Assembly: GCA_021159125.1 (NCBI GenBank)
Contig: JAGGSL010000087.1
Coordinates: forward strand, 1 to 8,701
Direction of reading: 5' to 3'
Length of the DNA: 8,701 bases
Source: Thermoplasmata archaeon
GTDB taxonomy: Archaea; Thermoplasmatota; E2; UBA202; DSCA01
Shown: in pieces, positions 1-6,290 of the stretch
How the letters are laid out: the number at the start of each line of letters is the position of its first letter
How positions within the stretch are numbered: the first letter of the stretch is position 1
The notes under the pieces: model-generated
Seen by the model: the letters and a program-made list of their open reading frames with translations, nothing else
What the model was told of the DNA's origin: nothing
The model's database searches: none
Made by a program: the position numbers and the translations under genes

Positions 1-119
1 AAGACATAAAAGAGAGAATTGCCCCGTTTTTTGATAGCGTTGAGTTAATGGGCGCCTCAATGGAAGATTTTGTTGCTGTTGTTTCAATGGCAATTAAAAA
101 TTTAAAAGGGGGCATGTGA
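1..119 (+). CDS. C-terminal fragment of an unidentified protein
   Basis: This is an open frame entering from the left edge; its first full codon is at position 3 and it stops at TGA 117-119. It encodes 38 visible residues, beginning DIKERIAPFFDSVELMGAS and ending KNLKGGM. The tail is a mixed acidic and hydrophobic stretch that could form a terminal helix (EDFVAVVSMAIKNL). No cysteine, metal-binding or nucleotide-binding motif is visible. Its stop lies only nine bases before the prs start and it runs in the same direction, so the two genes could be co-transcribed. A TATA-like box for prs is embedded in its last codons. I do not recognise the family from so short a tail. The frame is open to the window edge and its position next to prs supports a real gene end. 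Confidence 0.6.
   Translation, partial: DIKERIAPFFDSVELMGASMEDFVAVVSMAIKNLKGGM
100..108 (+). promoter_or_regulatory. TATA-like box for prs
   Basis: ATTTAAAAG lies inside the last codons of the upstream gene, with its centre about 25 bases before the prs ATG at 129. That spacing would put the transcription start at or next to the start codon, giving a leaderless prs mRNA. There is an A-rich run just upstream, as expected for a BRE. A G-run at 108-112 could act as a Shine-Dalgarno site on a read-through transcript, but it is far (about 16 bases) from the start codon. Confidence 0.45.
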
Positions 120-128
120 TTCCATACT

Positions 129-971
129 ATGAAAATTATTGCTGGCTCCTCTTCCCCGACTCTTGCAAAAAATTTGTCCGCTGAGCTTGGAGTGCCAATC
201 GCAGATGTCACAATAAAGCGCTTTCCTGATAGCGAGTGCTACGTTCGCATAAACGAACGTCTGGATGAGGCAATCATCGTGCAGAATACATATCCTGACA
301 GCAACATAATAGAGCTTTTTCTGCTCCAGGACGCAGCCGTAAAGATGGGAGCGAAAAAAATAAGCGTTGTCATACCATATTACGGCTACGGGAGGCAGGA
401 CAGGGTATTCGAAGAGGGGGAGGCAGTGAGCTCCGAAAAAATGGCCCATCTGATTGAGCAGGATGCGAATAAGGTTATTCTCATAAATCCCCACAAAGCC
501 TACATCACGAACTTTTTCAGCATAGACGCAAAAATATGCGATGGCATGCCCTCTCTGGCAGACTACTTCAGAGGAAAGGTTGATGCTGTCATTGCTCCCG
601 ACAAAGGTGCGCTGGAAATGGCGAAAAAAGCAGCAGGCATAATAAAGTGCGATTACAACCACTTCGAGAAAACAAGGATAAGCGGCAGCGAAGTTAAAAT
701 GGAGATAAAGGACATGGATGTGAAAGGCAAAAATCTGCTTGTGCTGGATGATATCATATCCACGGGGGGAACAATGGCAAAGGCTGTTGAGATACTTAAA
801 CAGCAGGGAGCGGGAGAGATATACGCTGCATGCATACATGGATTGTTCATAAAAAATGCAGATGAGCGCATCATGCACGCAGGATGCAGCCAGATCGTCT
901 CAACAGATACAATAGAAAGTCCCTACAGCCATGCAAGCGTGGCAAAGGAAGTAGCAAAATTGCTGGTATGA
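129..971 (+). CDS. prs: Ribose-phosphate pyrophosphokinase (PRPP synthetase), archaeal type
   Basis: This cytoplasmic enzyme transfers pyrophosphate from ATP to ribose 5-phosphate to give PRPP, the precursor for purine, pyrimidine, histidine and NAD synthesis. The 280 residues match the short archaeal length rather than the roughly 315 of bacterial enzymes. Visible motifs in order are RFPDSE (31-36), the ATP-binding YYGYGRQDR segment (84-92), NPH with H122 at the metal/ATP site, the flexible catalytic loop with KTR (K181, R183), and the PRPP-binding loop VLDDIISTGGT (205-215) with paired aspartates D207 and D208. The ATG start is set by the usual N-terminus MKIIAGSSSP and by a TATA-like box about 25 bases upstream. 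It is followed by a 13-base gap and then the convergent stop of the ABC permease gene. No residue expected for catalysis appears to be missing, and the family call is firm. Confidence 0.96.
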   Translation: MKIIAGSSSPTLAKNLSAELGVPIADVTIKRFPDSECYVRINERLDEAIIVQNTYPDSNIIELFLLQDAAVKMGAKKISVVIPYYGYGRQDRVFEEGEAVSSEKMAHLIEQDANKVILINPHKAYITNFFSIDAKICDGMPSLADYFRGKVDAVIAPDKGALEMAKKAAGIIKCDYNHFEKTRISGSEVKMEIKDMDVKGKNLLVLDDIISTGGTMAKAVEILKQQGAGEIYAACIHGLFIKNADERIMHAGCSQIVSTDTIESPYSHASVAKEVAKLLV

Positions 972-984
972 TTTTGCTGTCTGC

Positions 985-1821
985 TCACAAATCTTTTTTG
1001 TTGAATATATACCATGTCAGTGCAAATGTACCTGCCATCCACGACAGCAGAATGGCAAGATTGAAAGGCACATTGACAAACGATGGGATGTTTCCCGCAA
1101 GCTCGTTCACAGACGAAATGCTGAGGGAGACAAGAGCTGAGTACGCCTTAACCGGGTTTATAAGCGATGCCACATAATACCAGCTGGGCGCCATAAAATT
1201 CGGGTCTGTCAGTTTTTCAATGCCGTACTGGGCCGTAAGCACCCCTGCAATAACAACATTCCATATCATCTCAAACAGAAACCACAAAAAGACGGCACCG
1301 CCCATCGCAGCCGAGCGCTTTTTGAAAATAGCCGAGAAAAGCATTGCTATTGAAATGAAAACAAAGCCGAGAAGTATGGAGGCAAGCACGAAAACCATAT
1401 AATTGCCCCACTGAACACCTTTCACATTTAGTGCTATTATGATGCCTGCCACTCCAAAACCTATGAAAGTTGCAGCAGCCATCACAGCCCCGAGGCCAAA
1501 AAGCTTCCCTGTCAATATCTCAATGCGCTCGACGGGATATGACAGCATGAGTTCGAGAGAGCCTTTCTCCTTCTCCCCGACTATGGTTGCATAACCGAGC
1601 ATAAGCCCTATTATGGGCACAAGAAGTGTAACCAGGGTAATCATTCCCCCTATGGTGGCGTCAATGTCCCTCCAGCCAACGCCTCCTGCCCCCATTGAGC
1701 CGAAATAGGATATGACAAGCGTGAGCAACAAAAATATGGCTGAAACCGCTATTATCCATTTATTTCTCCAGTTATCCATGAATTCTTTTTTTGAGATAGC
1801 ATATATTGCTCTTCCATCCAT
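985..1821 (-). CDS. ABC-2 type exporter permease, NosY-like
   Basis: This is the integral membrane subunit of an ABC transporter, paired with the ATPase encoded directly upstream. The 278 residues contain about six hydrophobic spans, near 22-40, 59-80, 107-131, 141-166, 172-196 and 252-273. The cytoplasmic coupling segment after span 2 carries EKEKGSLELMLSYPVERIEI (83-102), which closely resembles the conserved loop of NosY and related ABC-2 permeases. The ATG directly follows the TAA of the ATPase gene, and GGTGAT just before that stop matches the archaeal anti-Shine-Dalgarno sequence, so translation is probably coupled. NosY itself works in copper-site maturation of nitrous oxide reductase, but no NosD, NosZ or NosL is present here, so the substrate is unknown. 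The broader ABC-2 export role is well supported. Confidence 0.9.
   Translation of the reverse strand: MDGRAIYAISKKEFMDNWRNKWIIAVSAIFLLLTLVISYFGSMGAGGVGWRDIDATIGGMITLVTLLVPIIGLMLGYATIVGEKEKGSLELMLSYPVERIEILTGKLFGLGAVMAAATFIGFGVAGIIIALNVKGVQWGNYMVFVLASILLGFVFISIAMLFSAIFKKRSAAMGGAVFLWFLFEMIWNVVIAGVLTAQYGIEKLTDPNFMAPSWYYVASLINPVKAYSALVSLSISSVNELAGNIPSFVNVPFNLAILLSWMAGTFALTWYIFNKKDL
994..999 (+). terminator. Possible oligo-T terminator for prs
   Basis: A run of six T residues occurs 23 bases past the prs stop, inside the 3' end of the opposing permease gene. Archaeal RNA polymerase often terminates at such T-runs without a hairpin. The gap between the convergent stops is only 13 bases, so any prs terminator has to lie in the neighbouring gene. 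The call rests only on the T-run. Confidence 0.25.
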
Positions 1822-2730
1822 TTAATCACCTTCTGTGAATTTCAAAAAAACTTCTTCAAGGGATGGTTCCACTGTTCTGAAATCAAGTATTTTTCCGCCC
1901 TCGTTTTCAATGGCATTTATGATATTTGTTTTCACACGGGGATTGCATCTTACCTTTATCACATTTCCAGATAGCTCTGCACTATCCACACCTTTTACCT
2001 GCTTAACTCTGCTGAGTATTGACTGGGAAGGACGCTGAAGTTCTATTACAAGAGTCGGCTGCAAATCAAGTTTTTTGCCCAGATTATCAAGGGTATCAAC
2101 TTCGATAAGCTTCCCGTGATTCAAAATTGCCACTCTGCTGCTGACTTCCTGAACCTCGCTGAGTATATGGGATGATAGAAATATGGTCGTTCCGTTTTCA
2201 TTCAACTCCTTTATTTTCTGGCGTATCTGCCATGAGCCCCGGGGATCAAGCCCTCCGGTGGGTTCATCCAGTATGAGCAGGGAAGGATTGCCAATCATTG
2301 CCTGTGCAAGCCCAAGACGCTGCATCATTCCTTTTGAATAATTCCCGACCTTCTTATCCATCTCGCCATCAAGTCCCACGTCCATTAGCAGCTCGATGCA
2401 TTCTTTCCTGTCAGCTCCTCTCAGCTCTGCATAAAATTCCATTGTCTGTATTGCCGTGAGATTATCATAAAATGCCACTCTTTCCGGCAGGTAACCGATG
2501 TTTTCCTTTGCTTTCTTCCCTTCTTTCAGCACATCAAACCCGTTTATTTTTATCTCTCCGGCAGTGGGAAATATAAGCCCGAGCATGGATTTTATCGTGG
2601 TTGTTTTGCCCGCCCCGTTTGGGCCGAGCAATGCAAAAATTTCACCCTTCTCAATTTCAAGGCTTAAGTTATCGACAGCCCTCACACCTTCGTAATCCTT
2701 CGTCAGGCCCTTTATTTCTACAATACCCAT
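1822..2730 (-). CDS. ABC exporter ATP-binding subunit, NosF-like
   Basis: This cytoplasmic ATPase drives the permease encoded next to it. In its 302 residues the nucleotide-binding domain fills the first 215 or so: Walker A GPNGAGKT (36-43), a Q-loop region GYLPER (79-84) with glutamate where many ABC proteins have glutamine, signature YSKGMMQRLG (131-140), Walker B LLILDEP (151-157), D-loop GGLDP and the switch histidine H188. YSKGM in place of LSGGQ and the YLPE variant are both usual in the NosF/CcmA-like group. The C-terminal 80 residues form the extra domain typical of ABC-2 partner ATPases and end in a SLEEVFLKFT motif. The ATG at 2730 lies about 25 bases from a TATA box, which suggests a leaderless operon start. 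It is first in a two-gene operon with no gap before the permease gene. Confidence 0.95.
   Translation of the reverse strand: MGIVEIKGLTKDYEGVRAVDNLSLEIEKGEIFALLGPNGAGKTTTIKSMLGLIFPTAGEIKINGFDVLKEGKKAKENIGYLPERVAFYDNLTAIQTMEFYAELRGADRKECIELLMDVGLDGEMDKKVGNYSKGMMQRLGLAQAMIGNPSLLILDEPTGGLDPRGSWQIRQKIKELNENGTTIFLSSHILSEVQEVSSRVAILNHGKLIEVDTLDNLGKKLDLQPTLVIELQRPSQSILSRVKQVKGVDSAELSGNVIKVRCNPRVKTNIINAIENEGGKILDFRTVEPSLEEVFLKFTEGD
1825..1830 (-). promoter_or_regulatory. Shine-Dalgarno site for the ABC permease
   Basis: Read on the minus strand, GGTGAT encodes the last two ATPase codons and is followed at once by TAA and then ATG. GGTGAT complements the conserved 3' end of archaeal 16S rRNA. The spacing of three bases is short, but with stop and start abutting it fits termination-reinitiation between the two subunits. 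Confidence 0.5.
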
Positions 2731-2747
2731 GCTCGAGGAAATATCCC

Positions 2748-2761
2748 ACTATTTAAATAGT
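2748..2761. promoter_or_regulatory. Perfect 14-bp palindrome containing a TATA box, divergent promoter
   Basis: ACTATTTAAATAGT equals its own reverse complement. Its centre is 24.5 bases from the ATG of the minus-strand ATPase gene, the spacing expected for a leaderless archaeal start. Because it is symmetric it could also fire to the right, giving a transcript with a leader of roughly 40 bases that includes GGAGG at 2802-2806 before the glycosyltransferase start at 2818. It might instead, or also, be the operator of a dimeric repressor covering the box. Confidence 0.5.
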
Positions 2762-2787
2762 TGCTGATTTGTTTCATAAAACAAATA

Positions 2788-2798
2788 ATTATTTAAAG
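2788..2798 (+). promoter_or_regulatory. TATA-like box for the GT2-GtrA gene
   Basis: The TATTTAAA-type box (ATTTAAAG at 2791-2798) is centred about 24.5 bases before the ATG at 2818 and has an A-rich stretch just upstream. This supports 2818, rather than the earlier in-frame ATG at 2800, as the start codon, because an mRNA starting from this box could not contain the earlier codon. A GGAGG at 2802-2806 would only matter on a longer transcript. Confidence 0.45.
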
Positions 2799-2817
2799 AA
2801 TGGAGGAATGCAGAACG

Positions 2818-3897
2818 ATGCCCTTACTCTCAATTGTTGTGCCAACATACAATGAGGCGGAAAATATTCCAATTTTGCTGGAGGAGGTAAAAAAAGCCCT
2901 CCGTGAAATAAATTTTGAGATGATTATCGTTGATGATGACAGCCCTGACGGCACAGCGGAACTGGCTGAAAAAATGAGAGAAGAATATCCATTCCTTAAA
3001 ATCATAAGAAGGAAAAACGAACGTGACCTTGCAACTGCCGTCATAGAAGGTTTCAAAAACAGCGATGGTGAAATCCTTGCCGTCATGGATGCAGACCTTC
3101 AGCACCCTCCGGAAAAAATCGTTGAAATGCTTGATAAAATAAAAGAAGGGGCTGACATAGTTGTCGGAAGCAGATACATCCCTGGTGGAGAAATAGAGCG
3201 CTGGTCTTTCAAAAGAAAATTTTACTCAAAGGGAGCAAGAGCAATTGCCTACCTCCTTCTGCCAAAAAGCAGAGAAGTAAAAGACCCCCTTTCGGGATTT
3301 TTCATGCTCAGGCGCGAAGTGATTGAAGGAGTGGAATTGAATCCGATAGGATACAAAATATTGCTCGAAATTTTGATAAAGGGAAGATACAAAAAAGCCG
3401 AGGAAGTTCCGATAATTTTCAGAGATAGGGAGAGAGGTGAAAGCTCGCTCGTTTTCAATGAATATGGCAAATATACAAAACACCTGCTCCGCCTTTCATG
3501 GAATGAGGGAGAGATACTCCGATTTTTGAAATTCGGACTTGTCGGAATAAGTGGCGTATTTGTCAATGAAGGGCTGCTATGGCTATTCTGGGGGACAATG
3601 GGCGTATATCTTGCCCTTGCAAGCGCCGTAAGCGTTGAACTCTCCATACTGTGGAATTTTATATGGAATGAAGTGTGGACATTCCATGATAGAGGGAAGG
3701 AGGGCATAACGGAATTCTTTAAGAGAATGGGAAAGTTCAATCTTGTAAGTGGTGTAGGCCTCCTTCTCAACGTTGCTGTGCTCATGCTTCTTCACATATC
3801 ATTTGGCATTTATCCGCTCACAGCAAACATAGCAGGCATAGCCGTTGCCTTCATATGGAATTTTGCAGCAAACAACCTATGGACCTGGTTTAAGTAG
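2818..3897 (+). CDS. GT2 dolichol-phosphate mannosyltransferase-like enzyme fused to a GtrA membrane domain
   Basis: This enzyme probably transfers a sugar, mannose or similar, from a nucleotide sugar to a polyprenyl phosphate at the cytoplasmic face of the membrane, supplying donor for glycosylation. Counting from the ATG at 2818 (359 residues), the GT-A domain shows VVPTYNEAEN (7-16), DDDSPDGT (39-46), the metal-binding DADLQ (91-95), GSR (117-119) and DPLSGFF (156-162). From about 237 to the end is a GtrA domain with four hydrophobic spans. It has two similar halves ending WNFIWNEVWTF (279-289) and WNFAANNLWTWF (347-358). This architecture matches the structurally studied dolichyl-phosphate mannose synthase of Pyrococcus furiosus. 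An ATG at 2800 would add six residues, but a TATA box makes 2818 preferable. The gene end overlaps the opposing GT-C gene by 21 bases. The sugar specificity is inferred. Confidence 0.92.
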   Translation: MPLLSIVVPTYNEAENIPILLEEVKKALREINFEMIIVDDDSPDGTAELAEKMREEYPFLKIIRRKNERDLATAVIEGFKNSDGEILAVMDADLQHPPEKIVEMLDKIKEGADIVVGSRYIPGGEIERWSFKRKFYSKGARAIAYLLLPKSREVKDPLSGFFMLRREVIEGVELNPIGYKILLEILIKGRYKKAEEVPIIFRDRERGESSLVFNEYGKYTKHLLRLSWNEGEILRFLKFGLVGISGVFVNEGLLWLFWGTMGVYLALASAVSVELSILWNFIWNEVWTFHDRGKEGITEFFKRMGKFNLVSGVGLLLNVAVLMLLHISFGIYPLTANIAGIAVAFIWNFAANNLWTWFK

Positions 3898-5277
3898 ATC
3901 CTTTTTCACATATATGACATACCTGTCCTCGGAAAATTTAGGCTTAATTCCATAAAACAAAATCTGCCCTCTCCCCTCTATAACTTTGTACATAGTGTAA
4001 TTCCCGCTTTCATTCAAATATTGCCTGACTTCATCCATATCGGCAAGATGCCAGTAAAGCACCACAGCACCTACATCCCCTTTTTTGAGCCAGTATATTA
4101 CATCGGATGGCTCCGTAGGAGGATAATGATAATATGCCAGATTCGTTAAATTAGGCGGCACCTCTCTCCCTGACAGCACATTTACCAGAGGATTGCCCGA
4201 TATTACCATATAATCATCCGGAACTATGCCTTCTATTTCGTCTGCCGTATCATATGCCAAGTCATGAGGAGCAGTCAGAATTAAAGATGATGAGAGAACT
4301 GCATTGAACGCAACAAACGATGCGAGCAATGCCTTGCCTTTCAAACTCTTGTCCATATCACATAAAACGATAGAGGTCAATATCGCGGCAGGAAACACCA
4401 CATAAACAAAATGGTGCTGCAACGTCCTCCCCTGAATCATGAGGAATACAAGCAGGGACAGCAGCCATGTCACGAGAAACGCAATTTTTTTATTATTTAA
4501 ATCCCACTTTCTGATTAAGAGGAGATAAATAAAACCCGGACCTATGAACAGAAGAAAGGAGAGTTTTGAAAAAATATCAAACCCTCTGTTCATCTGACGG
4601 AATAACATGCCCTCCATCAGCTCCTGCGGCGTGAATACGAGAAGCAGGGGAATAAACGGCAGAATGAAAAAAACAATGTATGCAGATATGTGTAAAAAAT
4701 TTCTTTCTTTCAAAGTCCTGTATAAAAAAATTAGAGTTATGATGAGAGCAAATGGGGCTGCGATCATCTTTGACAAACACGACATTGAGAGGAAAAGGGA
4801 TGCAAGCGCCACATTCATAATTTTTTTATTATCAATGTAAAGAATGAAAAAAAGCGCCGAAATGCTCAAAAGTGAAGCTGAAAACAAATCAAGGGAAGCA
4901 AGCCTTGACTCCCTCAAAAGAGTGAAGTCAAGAGCAAGAATCAGCACGGTGAGTACGCCGGCCTTCCTGTTCTTTATACGGGCAGATATCAAAAACGATG
5001 AAAATGAAGCAACCAGGAAAAGAGAGAATGAGAGATATCTTGCGACCATAACGTTTCCCTTAAAAAGAGAAAAAGTCAATATGGCAAGGGGCGCCTGATC
5101 GCCTCCGAGCTCGCTGTAAAGGTTGTAGCCACTGCTGACCATCTTTGCCTGCAGGAGATGTATGCCCTCGTCAATTCCATTTGTCGAAAAAGGATTCTGG
5201 ATGTCGTAAAGCCTGAAAAAAATAAAGATGAGAGCTATAACAAAAAGAACTGTAATCTTTTTGCCAGCACCGGTCAT
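3877..5277 (-). CDS. GT-C family membrane glycosyltransferase (GT39/ArnT-like)
   Basis: This 466-residue polytopic membrane protein probably moves a sugar from a polyprenyl-phosphate donor to an acceptor on the outer face of the membrane. The N-terminal span (about 7-23) is followed by the GT-C first-loop acidic motif DEG (36-38, within NGIDEGIHLL) and a second acidic site GGDQAP (58-63), as in GT39/ArnT-like enzymes. About ten more hydrophobic segments follow up to about residue 340. After that comes a soluble C-terminal domain of around 130 residues rich in Asp, Tyr and Pro, with an N-linked sequon NYT. The start at 5277 is three bases after the aIF2-beta stop, and GAGGGA in the end of that gene is a plausible ribosome site, so it is the last gene of that operon. 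Its stop codon lies inside the GT2-GtrA gene, which supports a shared lipid-sugar pathway. Donor and acceptor are unknown. Confidence 0.85.
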   Translation of the reverse strand: MTGAGKKITVLFVIALIFIFFRLYDIQNPFSTNGIDEGIHLLQAKMVSSGYNLYSELGGDQAPLAILTFSLFKGNVMVARYLSFSLFLVASFSSFLISARIKNRKAGVLTVLILALDFTLLRESRLASLDLFSASLLSISALFFILYIDNKKIMNVALASLFLSMSCLSKMIAAPFALIITLIFLYRTLKERNFLHISAYIVFFILPFIPLLLVFTPQELMEGMLFRQMNRGFDIFSKLSFLLFIGPGFIYLLLIRKWDLNNKKIAFLVTWLLSLLVFLMIQGRTLQHHFVYVVFPAAILTSIVLCDMDKSLKGKALLASFVAFNAVLSSSLILTAPHDLAYDTADEIEGIVPDDYMVISGNPLVNVLSGREVPPNLTNLAYYHYPPTEPSDVIYWLKKGDVGAVVLYWHLADMDEVRQYLNESGNYTMYKVIEGRGQILFYGIKPKFSEDRYVIYVKKDLLKPGP

Positions 5278-5280
5278 CGC

Positions 5281-5709
5281 CTATTCCCTCTTTATTTTCC
5301 TTGCCTTTACAGGGTGGATGGCACCGCATGCCTCGCATTTCAGCAACAGCGTCCTGTTTTTCTTTATCAATTTGGTGTCTGGCCTGCCGCATTCCCTGCA
5401 CAGAACGAAGCGGTTGACATATTCCTCTATTCTGTCCTGGATTTTTCTTTCAGGTATCTTTCCCTGGAATATCGCACGCTCGCCATCTGCCTCGCCTGCA
5501 GTTCCGAGCTCTTTCAGCAGATAGGAGAGGATATGCTGCGGCTCCCTGTTTACAATGCTTGCTATGTCAAGAAAATTTTTGAGTATGGTTGTATTTCCTT
5601 CATAAAAAACCATGCCGCGCGGCATCTGAAAACGTTCTTTTGCTGTAACTTTCTCTGGAAGTGATTCTATGGCACGATCGAGCAATGATTCGTAATCATA
5701 CTTATTCAT
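5281..5709 (-). CDS. eif2b: Translation initiation factor aIF2 subunit beta
   Basis: This is a subunit of the archaeal heterotrimeric factor aIF2, which brings initiator Met-tRNA to the small ribosomal subunit. The 142 residues have the usual length and layout: an N-terminal helix, the core with RFQMP (26-30), EGNTT (37-41) and NFLDIASIVNREPQHI (45-60), and a C-terminal zinc ribbon with C104, C107, C125 and C128 arranged as CRECG and CEACG. The ATG at 5709 has a TATA-like box about 25 bases upstream that overlaps the stop codon of the hexuloisomerase gene, so it probably has its own leaderless promoter besides any read-through from upstream. The GT-C gene begins three bases past its stop. This gene is the strongest single sign that the DNA is archaeal. 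Confidence 0.97.
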   Translation of the reverse strand: MNKYDYESLLDRAIESLPEKVTAKERFQMPRGMVFYEGNTTILKNFLDIASIVNREPQHILSYLLKELGTAGEADGERAIFQGKIPERKIQDRIEEYVNRFVLCRECGRPDTKLIKKNRTLLLKCEACGAIHPVKARKIKRE

Positions 5710-5729
5710 GAAAATTGAATGCCCCCGTG

Positions 5730-5742
5730 TTTAAAAATTTAT
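5730..5742 (-). promoter_or_regulatory. TATA-like box for aIF2-beta
   Basis: On the minus strand this is ATAAATTTTTAAA. The TTTTTAAA part is centred about 24.5 bases before the ATG at 5709, and the element includes the TAA stop of the hexuloisomerase gene (5739-5741). It would let a housekeeping translation factor be transcribed independently of the upstream metabolic and repair genes. Confidence 0.4.
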
Positions 5743-6290
5743 TCCAGGGTTGCATGCCTCTTTTTCATTTTTTTCTCGTCCTCCCCTTTAATTGCCATAA
5801 GCTCCGCCACAACCCCATCAAGAAATATCCAAGCGCTTGCCTCAAACAGGGTGCCGAGCGGCGCAAGATCAGGATCTTTCTCCCCTGTTGAAAGCGATAT
5901 TATGACATCTGCGAACCTTGCAATATGAGAGTCAGGATTTGCAGTTATTGAAATGATTTTCGCGCCCAGCCTTCTTGCAATCTCTGCTGTCATGGTCACA
6001 GGTATTGTCTCGCCTGAGCCAGATATGAGGACAACCAGATCATCTTTTTGAACAGGGGCTGTTATTGTTTCGCCTATGACAAATGTCTGGAAGCCAAGAT
6101 GAACGAGGCGGATAGCAAATGCCTTCCCGACAAGTCCGCTCCTCCCTGTGCCGTAAACAAATATTCTATTTGCACCAATGAAAAGTTTTACCGCATCTCT
6201 CACCTTTCTTACATCCACTTTCTCAAGTATTCTCTCTATCTCATCGCTTATGTATTTCACCGATTTTCCAAAACGCATTTCATCATTCAT
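5739..6290 (-). CDS. hxlB: 6-phospho-3-hexuloisomerase (SIS domain)
   Basis: This enzyme interconverts 3-hexulose 6-phosphate and fructose 6-phosphate. In archaea without a full oxidative pentose route, it works in reverse with hexulose-phosphate synthase to make ribulose 5-phosphate, hence ribose 5-phosphate. The 183 residues form a single SIS domain of the expected length. Phosphosugar-binding motifs are YGTGRSG (46-52), GETITAP (73-79) and the serine-rich LISGSGET (88-95). The family-typical PLGTLFE (144-150) supplies a likely catalytic glutamate, and the protein ends in KKRHATLE. Both late motifs resemble what I recall of the Methanocaldococcus enzyme MJ1247. Its ATG overlaps the stop of the endonuclease IV-like gene as ATGA, implying translational coupling. 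No hexulose-phosphate synthase gene is visible here, so the partner must lie elsewhere. Confidence 0.92.
   Translation of the reverse strand: MNDEMRFGKSVKYISDEIERILEKVDVRKVRDAVKLFIGANRIFVYGTGRSGLVGKAFAIRLVHLGFQTFVIGETITAPVQKDDLVVLISGSGETIPVTMTAEIARRLGAKIISITANPDSHIARFADVIISLSTGEKDPDLAPLGTLFEASAWIFLDGVVAELMAIKGEDEKKMKKRHATLE

Noticed and set aside
102..878. A 258-codon open frame on the minus strand opposite prs
   Set aside because: It lies wholly antisense to a firmly identified PRPP synthetase gene, shows no recognisable motif and has a Cys/His/Tyr/Phe-rich composition typical of antisense reading of a real gene.
2800..2817. An earlier ATG for the GT2-GtrA gene, adding six residues (MEECRT)
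   Set aside because: A TATA box centred near 2793 is too close for that codon to be in its transcript, and family members normally begin just before the LSIVVPTYNE segment, as the ATG at 2818 gives.
3249..3785. A 178-codon minus-strand frame opposite the GT2-GtrA gene
   Set aside because: It is a Ser/Pro/Thr-rich antisense frame with no domain pattern, lying inside a well-supported coding region.
3900..3906. A CTTTTTC tract after the GT2-GtrA stop considered as a terminator
   Set aside because: The T-run is only five bases and lies in the opposing coding sequence, with no hairpin or second T-run, so the evidence is too weak to list.
5158..5664. A 168-codon plus-strand frame opposite aIF2-beta and the GT-C start
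   Set aside because: It is antisense to a clear translation factor, with a Cys/Phe-rich composition and no family resemblance.
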